Origin: JALYUA01 sp040004225
GTDB taxonomy: Bacteria; Acidobacteriota; Thermoanaerobaculia; UBA5066; Gp7-AA6
DNA: 8,443 nt
NCBI GenBank assembly: GCA_040004225.1
Contig: JBDUBI010000075.1
Location: 1 to 8,443 of the forward strand
Direction of reading: 5' to 3'
Shown here: piece after piece, positions 1-5,713 of the stretch
How the letters are laid out: the number at the start of each line of letters is the position of its first letter
Position numbering within the stretch: the first letter of the stretch is position 1
The notes under the pieces: generated by a model
What the model saw: only the letters and a program-made list of their open reading frames with translations
Databases searched by the model: none
Told to the model about the DNA's origin: nothing
Made by a program: the position numbers and the translations under genes

Positions 1-1607
1 AGGAAGTTCTTGTCCCAGCGGACCGTGATCCCGTACTCGGACACGCCGCCGAAGCCCGCGAGAGGGCGGCGGTCGAGCGGCCGCTCGATCTCGGACCAGT
101 CGCGGATGGGGCGGACCCCGAGGCCGTCCGACCCCGTCCAGTCGGCGGGCAGCGGCTCGATCTTCAAGCCGTCGATTCCGACGACGCCGAACCCCTCGTT
201 TAAAAGATAGTGCGCCAGGGTATAGCCGGCGGGGCCGAGTCCGACGACGAGAACCTTCCGGCCGTTGTAAGGCACGGCGTAGGGCCTTGGGGGCGAGAGG
301 GGGTTCCAGCGCGTGAACAGCCCGTAGATCTCGACCCCCCACGGCAGAGAAAGCACGTCCGTGAGAACGCCCGTCTCGATCTGGGGAATGTTGACCGGGT
401 CCTGCTTCTGGAAGATGCACCCCTTCATGCAGTCGTTACAGATCCGATGGCCCGTTCCCGGGCACATCGGGTTGTCGATGCAGACGAGCGCGAGCGCGCC
501 GATCGAGTCTCCGTCGCGGCGCAGGGCGTGCATCTCGGAAATCTTCTCGTCCAAGGGACAGCCGGGGAGCGGCACGCCGAGGGGGTTCTTCTGGAACGTG
601 TCGGTCTTGTTGTCGAAAAAACCCTTCGAGCAGGAGTCCTTCTCCCGCTCGTGGCAGAGCAGGCAGTAGTGCGTCTCTCCGAGCACTTCCCGTTGATCCA
701 TCCGGGAATCCGTCAGGAGAAAACCCTGCCGCCGCCGGCGGTGCTCCAGAGGGCCGACGCGTTCTTCGGGGAGCGCGGAGTTTGGCCGCGCGGTCGCGAC
801 GAGGGCGGAGTAGTCGAGCGTGTGGGGGAGGCGGAACGAAGCCCAGCCACGGATCTCGCGCGACCAGAGCGGGTGCCGCATCCGCGCGTGGGTCCAGACC
901 GCGTATGCCTTCAGCAGGGCGTCCAGAAACGTCAGGAGCCCTTCGTCGCCCTCGGAGGGAGGCGGGATCGCTTCGCCTGGCGAGGTGAGCCCGAGCCGGG
1001 CCGCGCCCGCGGCGAGAGCGATGGCGCGGGCGCGGGCGGCCGGGGGAACCTCCGGGATCTTTTTCTGGCGAAGGGCCGCGATGAAGTCCGCCTCGAGGTC
1101 GAGCAGACTCGTCCCAACCCGCGACGTTGCGAGCTCCGGATCCGCCTCCCACGGCAGCTCCGGATGGAGACCCCGTTCGATGGCGTGTCCCATCCGCGCG
1201 ATCGCCTCGGCGTCGGCCGCCGCAAGATCGGGAAGGGGCGCCTTGACCGCGCGCCGCTGGAGGAAATCGCGGCGGAAGCGGAAGAGGACCGCGTCGGGCT
1301 GCGCGACCTCGATCTGCCTCTGCCACTCCCGCTCGACGCCGAAAAGGACCGCGACGAAGCGTCCGAGCGGCCGCGCCGCATCGACTAAAAGCCTCGATCG
1401 GGAGAGCGGGTCGAAGGAACCGGGGGCCCCCCGGTAGGCGCGCAGCCGCCTGGCAATCTCAGGATCCTCCGCTTCGAGCGCCGAGAGAAACGCCGCGTCG
1501 AGGTCCGCCAGGCGCCCCTCGTCGTGAAGGTCCTGGTAGTGAAAGTCGGGAAGACCGAGAGGGAAATCTCTTTCGGCGGATGCCGGAGGGGCTGTGTTCG
1601 TGGGCAA
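1..1607 (-). CDS. Fe-S/FAD pyridine-nucleotide oxidoreductase of the GltD/DPYD type (3' partial)
   Basis: The reading frame is open from position 1607 to the left edge, giving 535 residues with the C-terminus missing. Residues 1-300 are a mostly helical, Ala/Leu/Arg-rich domain I cannot name. Cysteines follow at 315, 318, 326, 350, 376, 382, 390, 393 and 397, including the segments CLLCHE, GCPLDE and CPGTGHRICNDCMKGC. This is the kind of cysteine-rich region that holds two [4Fe-4S] clusters in the small subunit of glutamate synthase and in dihydropyrimidine dehydrogenase. VNIPQIE and then a Rossmann dinucleotide motif, GLGPAG (456-461), follow, and GGVSEYGI (520-527) matches the FAD-domain GGxxxYGI motif of that family. 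The protein is probably a cytoplasmic NAD(P)H-linked electron-transfer enzyme; its substrate is unknown. The start is TTG at 1607, the only plausible start near the upstream in-frame stop (1620-1622). It has no Shine-Dalgarno sequence. Family level is confident, the exact reaction is not. Confidence 0.85.
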   Translation of the reverse strand, partial: MPTNTAPPASAERDFPLGLPDFHYQDLHDEGRLADLDAAFLSALEAEDPEIARRLRAYRGAPGSFDPLSRSRLLVDAARPLGRFVAVLFGVEREWQRQIEVAQPDAVLFRFRRDFLQRRAVKAPLPDLAAADAEAIARMGHAIERGLHPELPWEADPELATSRVGTSLLDLEADFIAALRQKKIPEVPPAARARAIALAAGAARLGLTSPGEAIPPPSEGDEGLLTFLDALLKAYAVWTHARMRHPLWSREIRGWASFRLPHTLDYSALVATARPNSALPEERVGPLEHRRRRQGFLLTDSRMDQREVLGETHYCLLCHEREKDSCSKGFFDNKTDTFQKNPLGVPLPGCPLDEKISEMHALRRDGDSIGALALVCIDNPMCPGTGHRICNDCMKGCIFQKQDPVNIPQIETGVLTDVLSLPWGVEIYGLFTRWNPLSPPRPYAVPYNGRKVLVVGLGPAGYTLAHYLLNEGFGVVGIDGLKIEPLPADWTGSDGLGVRPIRDWSEIERPLDRRPLAGFGGVSEYGITVRWDKNF

Positions 1608-1616
1608 GCGAAGAAG

Positions 1617-1622
1617 ATTCTA
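1617..1622 (-). promoter_or_regulatory. Candidate -10 box (TAGAAT) for the oxidoreductase gene
   Basis: The minus strand reads TAGAAT nine bases before the TTG start at 1607, and no Shine-Dalgarno sequence lies between. A transcript starting the usual distance from this box would begin at or just before the start codon, that is, leaderless or nearly so. The -35 region is poor (CTGAAC at 17-bp spacing). The box also contains the in-frame TAG that closes the reading frame upstream. Placement is inferred from sequence alone. Confidence 0.3.
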
Positions 1623-1742
1623 GCGTGGAGAATGAGTTTGTTCAGGATGTGGAGGCGTCCGACGCGTCACGTCGGGGAAAAGAAAATTGCGAGGATGTCC
1701 CGCGACCCCGTGGATCTCGCGTTCCAGGCGCGGACTTTCGCG

Positions 1743-1796
1743 GACGGAAGCGCCTCCCGGGCGAAAGCGCAAGCTCGGCCCGGGAGGATTTCCGTC
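1743..1796 (-). terminator. Two-part hairpin downstream of the lipoprotein operon
   Basis: Outer arms GACGGAA (1743-1749) and TTCCGTC (1790-1796) pair perfectly. After a 3/2-base internal loop, inner arms CCTCCCGGGC (1753-1762) and GCCCGGGAGG (1778-1787) give ten more pairs around a 15-base loop. The structure begins ten bases past the stop codon of the last operon gene, where a terminator is expected. Neither strand has a T-run after the stem, so it may act as a Rho-independent terminator of atypical form, a Rho/RNase barrier that protects the 3' end, or both. Confidence 0.6.
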
Positions 1797-1805
1797 TCAG
1801 AAAAC

Positions 1806-2273
1806 CTATTTCACCGTGAACGTCTTGGAGGGGCCCGGCTTTCCGTCGACCGTCGCTTCCACCTTGTAATTTCCCTTCGGCCAGCCGCCCGGTTTCTGGA
1901 TCGAGAACTCCGTGACGGAGGGACCCGTCGGCGCGATCGTCTTCGAGTCTTCCTTCACGGTCTGCCCGTCGCCAAAGGTCCACTTCACCCCGAGGACCGA
2001 AGACGCCGCGGAGCCGCTCGTCGAGATCGCCGCGAAGATCGTGTCTTTCGGCGAGAAAGTGTCGGTCGCGGTCTCCACCTTCTTGTCCGCGCCGACGGAC
2101 TTGCCGAGAGAGAGGTCGGTTACCGTGACGACGGCCGCCGGGAGTGCCGTCGGAGCCGCCGATTCGACTGCGGTCGGCGTCGGGGCCGGGGCGTCCGCCT
2201 TCTTGCACGCGGTCAGAGCGACCGCCGAGGTCAGGAATGCCGCGACGAGAGCGGCGCGAGTGCGTGTCGTCAT
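1806..2273 (-). CDS. Small lipoprotein with an Ig-like domain
   Basis: This is a 155-residue envelope lipoprotein of unknown function. The N-terminus is a classic type II signal peptide: MTTRTR, a hydrophobic stretch (about 7-20) and lipobox LTAC with the lipidated Cys at 23. KK follows the Cys rather than Asp, so outer-membrane sorting is plausible by the E. coli rule. Residues 24-55 form an Ala/Pro/Thr linker. About 58-155 look like a single beta-rich, Ig-like domain with the segments KWTFGDGQ, APTGPSVTEF and GGWPKGNYKVE, a pattern I have seen in uncharacterised bacterial lipoproteins. ATG at 2273 is preferred over an in-frame ATG 12 codons upstream, because AAGGAG lies five bases before it and the signal peptide then starts correctly. 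It is the last gene of the four-gene operon, 32 bp after the LysM gene. Confidence 0.88.
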   Translation of the reverse strand: MTTRTRAALVAAFLTSAVALTACKKADAPAPTPTAVESAAPTALPAAVVTVTDLSLGKSVGADKKVETATDTFSPKDTIFAAISTSGSAASSVLGVKWTFGDGQTVKEDSKTIAPTGPSVTEFSIQKPGGWPKGNYKVEATVDGKPGPSKTFTVK

Positions 2274-2278
2274 CTGTT

Positions 2279-2284
2279 CTCCTT
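2279..2284 (-). promoter_or_regulatory. Shine-Dalgarno AAGGAG of the lipoprotein gene
   Basis: The minus strand reads AAGGAG with five bases before ATG at 2273. This decides the start, because the upstream in-frame ATG at 2309 would overlap the end of the LysM gene and spoil the signal peptide. Confidence 0.75.
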
Positions 2285-2305
2285 TTGCGTTGGAAACGGC
2301 TGCGC

Positions 2306-2572
2306 TCATTCGGGAATCCGAAGCTTCCAGCCCGGCTGGATCATGTCCGGATTCTTCACGAGGTCACGGTTTGCCTCGAAGATTTTTTTCCACGAGCCCG
2401 CGTCGCCGTAAAACTTTTTCGAGATCTTCGAGAGGCTGTCACCGCCCTGAACCACGTAGACACGAAGCGTGTCCGAACCCTTCTCCGCCGAAGTCCCCGC
2501 CGGCGCACCGGCGGTTGACGAGCTTCCGGACTGAACATCCGAGAAATCCGGCTTGTTGGGATCATCTGCCAT
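2306..2572 (-). CDS. LysM-domain protein resembling the C-terminal half of Kbp/YgaU
   Basis: The protein has 88 residues. About 1-35 are a Ser/Gly/Ala-rich, probably disordered head (MADDPNKPDF...). Residues 38-87 form one complete LysM domain with the motifs YVVQGGDSLSKISKKFYGD, WKKIFEANRD and IQPGWKLRIP. This wording is close to the LysM domain of E. coli Kbp (YgaU), a cytoplasmic potassium-binding protein made of BON plus LysM. There is no signal peptide and no BON domain here. LysM domains usually bind peptidoglycan or chitin, but the missing export signal and the Kbp resemblance favour a cytoplasmic, ion- or stress-linked role; that role is inference. The start is ATG at 2572 with AAGGAGG (2578-2584) five bases upstream. 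The gene sits 45 bp after the GlsB-like gene and 32 bp before the lipoprotein gene, in the same operon. Confidence 0.9.
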   Translation of the reverse strand: MADDPNKPDFSDVQSGSSSTAGAPAGTSAEKGSDTLRVYVVQGGDSLSKISKKFYGDAGSWKKIFEANRDLVKNPDMIQPGWKLRIPE

Positions 2573-2617
2573 TCCATCCTCCTTCTCGACCCGCTCGGCG
2601 GGCCGAATGAATCATTC

Positions 2618-2866
2618 TCACGCCGGCCTGGCGACGAGTTTTCGGTAGATCCAGGTCACGACGATCGCGCCGATGACCGCCACGATGATCGTGTAGATCA
2701 AGCCGCCCTCCGCCTTGAAGCCGAGCAGGGTCATCAGGAAGCCGCCCGCCAGAGCTCCGACGAGGCCGAGGATGATGTCCATGAGGACCCCGCCTCCGCC
2801 TCCCATGATCCTTCCGGTGAGCCATCCCGCGATGAGACCCACGATCAGCCACCAGATGATTCCCAC
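2618..2866 (-). CDS. GlsB/YeaQ/YmgE-family small membrane protein
   Basis: This 82-residue protein is almost entirely membrane-embedded, with hydrophobic segments at about 3-20, 28-49 and 55-75. It has the glycine-rich pattern of the transglycosylase-associated/GlsB family (GLIAGWLTGRIMGGGGG near the N-terminus, then a second Gly/Ala helix and a basic YRK tail). Full length matches the family (about 80-85 residues). Members are stress-induced inner-membrane proteins of unclear mechanism in enterobacteria and firmicutes. The start is GTG at 2866, seven bases after AAGGAG (2874-2879). That Shine-Dalgarno sequence overlaps the last two sense codons of the gene before it, so translation of the two is probably coupled. 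Confidence 0.93.
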   Translation of the reverse strand: MGIIWWLIVGLIAGWLTGRIMGGGGGVLMDIILGLVGALAGGFLMTLLGFKAEGGLIYTIIVAVIGAIVVTWIYRKLVARPA

Positions 2867-2869
2867 GGC

Positions 2870-3385
2870 TTATCTCCTTGCCGCGGAAATCCGGGACATC
2901 AGAAGCGCCAGCGCGCCGGCTCCGATGGCCTTGACAAGCGTCGGGTGCTGCGCGTAAAAGCCCGCGGCCTTGTCCACGATCGAGGGGTCTTTCTTCGCGG
3001 CCTGTTGCGCGATCGTCTGGACCGCTTCCGGAGGCACTTGCTGAGCCTGTTGCGGCGTCACCGATCCGCCCGCGACCGCTCCGGCAATGGCTCCGAGACC
3101 CAGGGAGCTCAAGATCTGGGAGGCGGCGCCGGGGCCGAGGGCTCCGAGCAGCTGGTTGAGAAGACCCGCCTTTTGATCCGGATTGGAGTGTCCGTACAGC
3201 CCGGACACCATCTGCTCGAACGGCGGCGTCTGGTCCGACGTGAAGGCGTGGTTGAGCCCGTCGGCGAGGGTGCTCTGCGGGATCTCGTTCGCCATCCGGT
3301 CGTACTCCGCGTGCACGTCCCCGCCGGGCGCGGGATCGCCCGTGAGTTTCCCGACGAGGTTTCCAAGGTTATCCATGAGAGTCAA
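2870..3385 (-). CDS. Uncharacterised Gly/Ala/Gln-rich protein, first gene of the stress operon
   Basis: This is a 171-residue protein without a recognised named domain. The N-terminal part (about 1-90) is polar and helical (DVHAEYDRMANEIP, SDQTPPFEQMVSGLYG, NPDQKAGLLNQLLGALG). A Gly/Ala-rich hydrophobic stretch (GLGAIAGAVAGG) comes next, then a Gln-rich linker, and a C-terminal segment DPSIVDKAAGFYAQHPTLVK followed by a short hydrophobic helix with an RR tail. Similar proteins occur as 'hypothetical' in proteobacteria. I chose TTG at 3385 because AAGGAG (3391-3396) lies five bases before it. The alternative ATG at 3376 (168 residues) would be 14 bases from the same site. The stop codon lies three bases from the GlsB-like start and overlaps its ribosome-binding region. 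Membrane association through the C-terminus is inference. Confidence 0.82.
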   Translation of the reverse strand: MTLMDNLGNLVGKLTGDPAPGGDVHAEYDRMANEIPQSTLADGLNHAFTSDQTPPFEQMVSGLYGHSNPDQKAGLLNQLLGALGPGAASQILSSLGLGAIAGAVAGGSVTPQQAQQVPPEAVQTIAQQAAKKDPSIVDKAAGFYAQHPTLVKAIGAGALALLMSRISAARR

Positions 3386-3390
3386 GTCGT

Positions 3391-3396
3391 CTCCTT
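3391..3396 (-). promoter_or_regulatory. Shine-Dalgarno AAGGAG favouring a TTG start
   Basis: The minus strand reads AAGGAG, then five bases, then TTG at 3385. ATG follows three codons later, at 3376. The spacing argues for initiation at TTG, and the resulting N-terminus MTLMDNL looks natural. Confidence 0.6.
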
Positions 3397-3405
3397 CATT
3401 CCCCG

Positions 3406-3444
3406 AGAGCGCTCTGCGAGGGGGGCGGCGGGGACATCCCGCCG
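3406..3444 (-). promoter_or_regulatory. Palindrome plus hairpin in the leader of the four-gene operon
   Basis: AGAGCGCTCT (3406-3415) is a perfect 10-bp palindrome just upstream of the operon's first Shine-Dalgarno sequence. Next to it CGGCGGG (3426-3432) and CCCGCCG (3438-3444) form a seven-pair hairpin with loop GACAT. The palindrome could be an operator and the hairpin a leader structure that modulates access to the ribosome-binding site. No convincing -10/-35 pair was identified upstream. Confidence 0.35.
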
Positions 3445-3570
3445 TGAACGCGATCAGAACCCTTATCCCTATCACGATCCGTGCCGGACGGCATACGGCA
3501 CTCGCCGCGCTGTCGCCGGAGACGGTGGCAGAACTGCGGGAGGATCCGGGCGGCCAGGGGTTCTTTCACC

Positions 3571-3757
3571 CTATCTCCGCACCCGGGGAGAGGGTAGGGG
3601 TGAGGGGCAGTCTCCCTTTAAATCTAAAGAGCGCGTTGCGCGCCTGCCCCCGTCACCCGTTCTTTCCCCCCGCTGTCGCGGGTGGAGAGGGGAGGAGCGA
3701 GCCGGCTCGCCTCTGATCGTGGCGCGAAGGGGGAGTCTGGCGGGAGGCGAGCCGGGA
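3571..3757. repeat. Palindromic intergenic repeat island A
   Basis: The gap between the divergent operon and the HD-GYP gene (3386-3784) holds no gene I can support. Its right half is packed with inverted repeats. GGGTGAGGGGCAG (3598-3610) pairs with CTGCCCC (3644-3650) and TCACCC (3653-3658) around a two-base bulge. GCGCG/CGCGC (3631-3643) forms a hairpin in its loop. CCCGC/GCGGG (3669-3682) is a further hairpin, flanked by imperfect pyrimidine/purine arms. GCGAGCCGGCTCGC (3697-3710) is a perfect palindrome, and a 12-bp inverted repeat joins 3702-3713 to 3744-3755. The CCCCTCTCCCC-type core (read here as GGGGAGAGGG) recurs near 8300. This resembles a dispersed REP-like element. Confidence 0.55.
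3585..3607 (+). other. Canonical G-quadruplex motif
   Basis: On the plus strand four G-runs (3585-3588, 3592-3594, 3597-3600, 3604-3607) are separated by loops AGA, TA and TGA. This fits the G3+N1-7 rule for intramolecular quadruplexes. It lies about 180 bp upstream of the HD-GYP start, on that gene's coding strand. Some of its G-runs are also used by the inverted repeat at 3598-3658, so the two folds would compete. Confidence 0.5.
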
Positions 3758-3784
3758 CTGTTCTCTGTCTGCCATACTTTCTAC

Positions 3785-5713
3785 GTGCCTCCCGGCCAGC
3801 CGAGCGGGTTCCGGCGGGTGGTCTTTCACGGCCGCCCGGTCGCGGAGCTCCTGTTTCATCTTCCCGAGGAGAGGCTCGAGCCGCGGCGGTTTTCGCCCGA
3901 CTGGCAGCTCGCGGGCGACGAAGTGGCGGTCGTCCTGTACGACGCGTCGCTCGGCCGCGCGCTCGACGGACCGCCCCTTCTGTCAGTCGGCACGGCCGCG
4001 GACCGCGTCGGGGTGCTCCTCGTCGGCGAACGGCCCGGGGACATTGACCCGTTCTGGTCCGCGCGTCTTTACTTCTCGATCCCGGAGGGCGCCTCCTCGG
4101 AGCACCTCGCCCGCGCGGTCCGCTCGCTCCTGCGCGTGCTCGAAGACCGGGCCCGATCCGGGAGCGCGCGCCGGGAGCTTTCCGAGCGGACGTCAGAGAT
4201 CCGGTCGCTCGTCGACGTCGGAATTGCGCTTTCCGCCGAACGCGACCACGACCGGCTCCTCGAGACGATCCTGTCGAGCGCCCGGGCGCTGACCGCCGCC
4301 GATGCCGGAAGCCTCTATCTCGTCGAAGAGGAGGTGAGCCCGCCCCTCCTGCGCATCGTCCGCGCGCAGAACGACTCGGTGCGGTTCGACTTCGTGGAGC
4401 GCACGGTGCCTCTGGATCATTCCTCGATTGCCGGCTTCGTCGCCGATACGGGCCAGGCGCTGAATCTGGCGGACGTCGCCGTGCTGCCGGCGGAGGCGCC
4501 CTACCGGTTCGACGGCGGGTTCGACCGGCAGCACGGGTACCGATCACGATCCATGCTGGCGGTTCCGTTGACGACGCCGCAGGGCAAGACCATCGGCGTG
4601 CTCCAGCTCTTGAACCGCGTCCGCCGGACCATCCCGGAAGGCTCCGTGACCGCGTTTCTGAAGCTCGAGGTCGTCGCATTCGACGAGTCCAACGAAGAGG
4701 TCGCGAAGGCCCTCGCCGCGCAGGCCGCCGTCGCCGTGGAGAATCGGCGGTTGTCGGAAAGCATCCGGCGTCTCTTCGAAGGTTTCGTCCAGGCGAGTGT
4801 CACCGCGATCGAGCAGCGCGACCCGACCACGTCCGGCCACTCGGAGCGGGTGGCGCTTCTCGCCTGCGGACTGGCCGAGCGGGTGGACGCGGCCACGACC
4901 GGCCTCTACGCGGACGTGCGCATCGGCCGCGAGGAACTGCGGGAGCTTCGCTACGCGGCGGTGCTGCACGATTTCGGGAAGGTCGGCGTTCGCGAACAGG
5001 TCCTGGTAAAGGCGCGCAAGCTGCCGCCCGGCGTGGCCCCGCTGATCCGGTCGCGGATCGACCAGGCGCTTCTCTCGGCTGCCGCGGAAGTCTGGGAGCG
5101 CGCGGCGCGCGACGCCTGGTCGAACGAGCGGGTCGCGCGCGTCCTGGCGGACCGCGCCTCTCTGCTGGAAGAGGCCTGGGCCGTTGTTTTGCGGGCCGAC
5201 GAACCGACGCTGCTCACGTCCGAGGCGAGCGCCGAGGTCCTCGCCCTGCAGACCCTGAAGTACCGGGATCCTGCCGGGAAAAGCCGCCCTGTCCTGGAAG
5301 CCGCCGAGATGGCCTATCTGTCGATTCCCAGGGGAAGCCTGACTGCTTCGGAACGGCTGGAGATCGAGTCGCACGTGAGCTCGACGTTTCAGTTCCTCTC
5401 GCGCATCCCGTGGACGGCCGACCTTTCCCGCGTCCCGGAGTGGGCCTATGCCCACCACGAGAAGCTGGATGGATCGGGTTACCCGAGGCGCCTCGTCGCC
5501 GCGAGCATCCCCCTTCCTGTCCGCGCGATCACGATCAGCGACATCTACGATGCGCTCGCCGCCCGGGATCGGCCGTATAAGGGCGCCGTTCCGAGCGACC
5601 GGGCGCTCGACATTCTCAGGTCCGAGGCCCTTCGCGGAGCGATCGACGCGCATCTTCTCGACGTGTTCATCGAATCGAAGGTTTACGTCTCGGCGCTCGG
5701 CGCGCGCGATTGA
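3785..5713 (+). CDS. GAF/HD-GYP cyclic-di-GMP phosphodiesterase with a large insertion
   Basis: The protein has 642 residues from GTG at 3785. About 1-110 are an N-terminal domain I do not recognise. A charged helical linker leads to a GAF sensor domain (about 142-322: GIALSAERDHDRLLETIL, AVPLTTPQGKTIGVLQLLNR). The HD-GYP domain starts near 330, with SGHSERV (His352), LHDFGKVGV (His395-Asp396, Lys399), ESHV (His530), HHEKLDGSGYP (557-567) and SDIYDAL...RPY. These match the metal ligands and signature of HD-GYP enzymes that hydrolyse c-di-GMP. About 100 extra residues lie between the HD motif and His530, a helical, Arg/Ala-rich stretch absent from ordinary HD-GYP domains. No membrane segment is seen, so it is cytoplasmic. 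The start is uncertain: no Shine-Dalgarno sequence is seen, the frame stays open upstream into the repeat island, and CTG 3758, GTG 3719 or GTG 3818 are alternatives. The 3' end overlaps the next gene tail-to-tail. Confidence 0.9.
   Translation: MPPGQPSGFRRVVFHGRPVAELLFHLPEERLEPRRFSPDWQLAGDEVAVVLYDASLGRALDGPPLLSVGTAADRVGVLLVGERPGDIDPFWSARLYFSIPEGASSEHLARAVRSLLRVLEDRARSGSARRELSERTSEIRSLVDVGIALSAERDHDRLLETILSSARALTAADAGSLYLVEEEVSPPLLRIVRAQNDSVRFDFVERTVPLDHSSIAGFVADTGQALNLADVAVLPAEAPYRFDGGFDRQHGYRSRSMLAVPLTTPQGKTIGVLQLLNRVRRTIPEGSVTAFLKLEVVAFDESNEEVAKALAAQAAVAVENRRLSESIRRLFEGFVQASVTAIEQRDPTTSGHSERVALLACGLAERVDAATTGLYADVRIGREELRELRYAAVLHDFGKVGVREQVLVKARKLPPGVAPLIRSRIDQALLSAAAEVWERAARDAWSNERVARVLADRASLLEEAWAVVLRADEPTLLTSEASAEVLALQTLKYRDPAGKSRPVLEAAEMAYLSIPRGSLTASERLEIESHVSSTFQFLSRIPWTADLSRVPEWAYAHHEKLDGSGYPRRLVAASIPLPVRAITISDIYDALAARDRPYKGAVPSDRALDILRSEALRGAIDAHLLDVFIESKVYVSALGARD

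Noticed and set aside
436..1326. Minus-strand open frame of 296 codons in another frame
   Set aside because: It overlaps the real oxidoreductase frame and is Arg/Pro-rich with no motif, a typical GC-rich shadow.
210..1388. Long plus-strand open frame (392 codons) opposite the oxidoreductase
   Set aside because: It is antisense to a frame with clear Fe-S and FAD motifs, has Arg/Glu-rich shadow composition and shows no domain.
1524..2411. Plus-strand open frame of 295 codons
   Set aside because: It is antisense to the lipoprotein gene and crosses the hairpin; its composition is Arg-rich nonsense.
2945..3784. N-terminal extension of the HD-GYP frame back to ATG 2945
   Set aside because: This stretch is antisense to the first operon gene and runs through the palindromic repeat island. 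It looks like accidental open frame.
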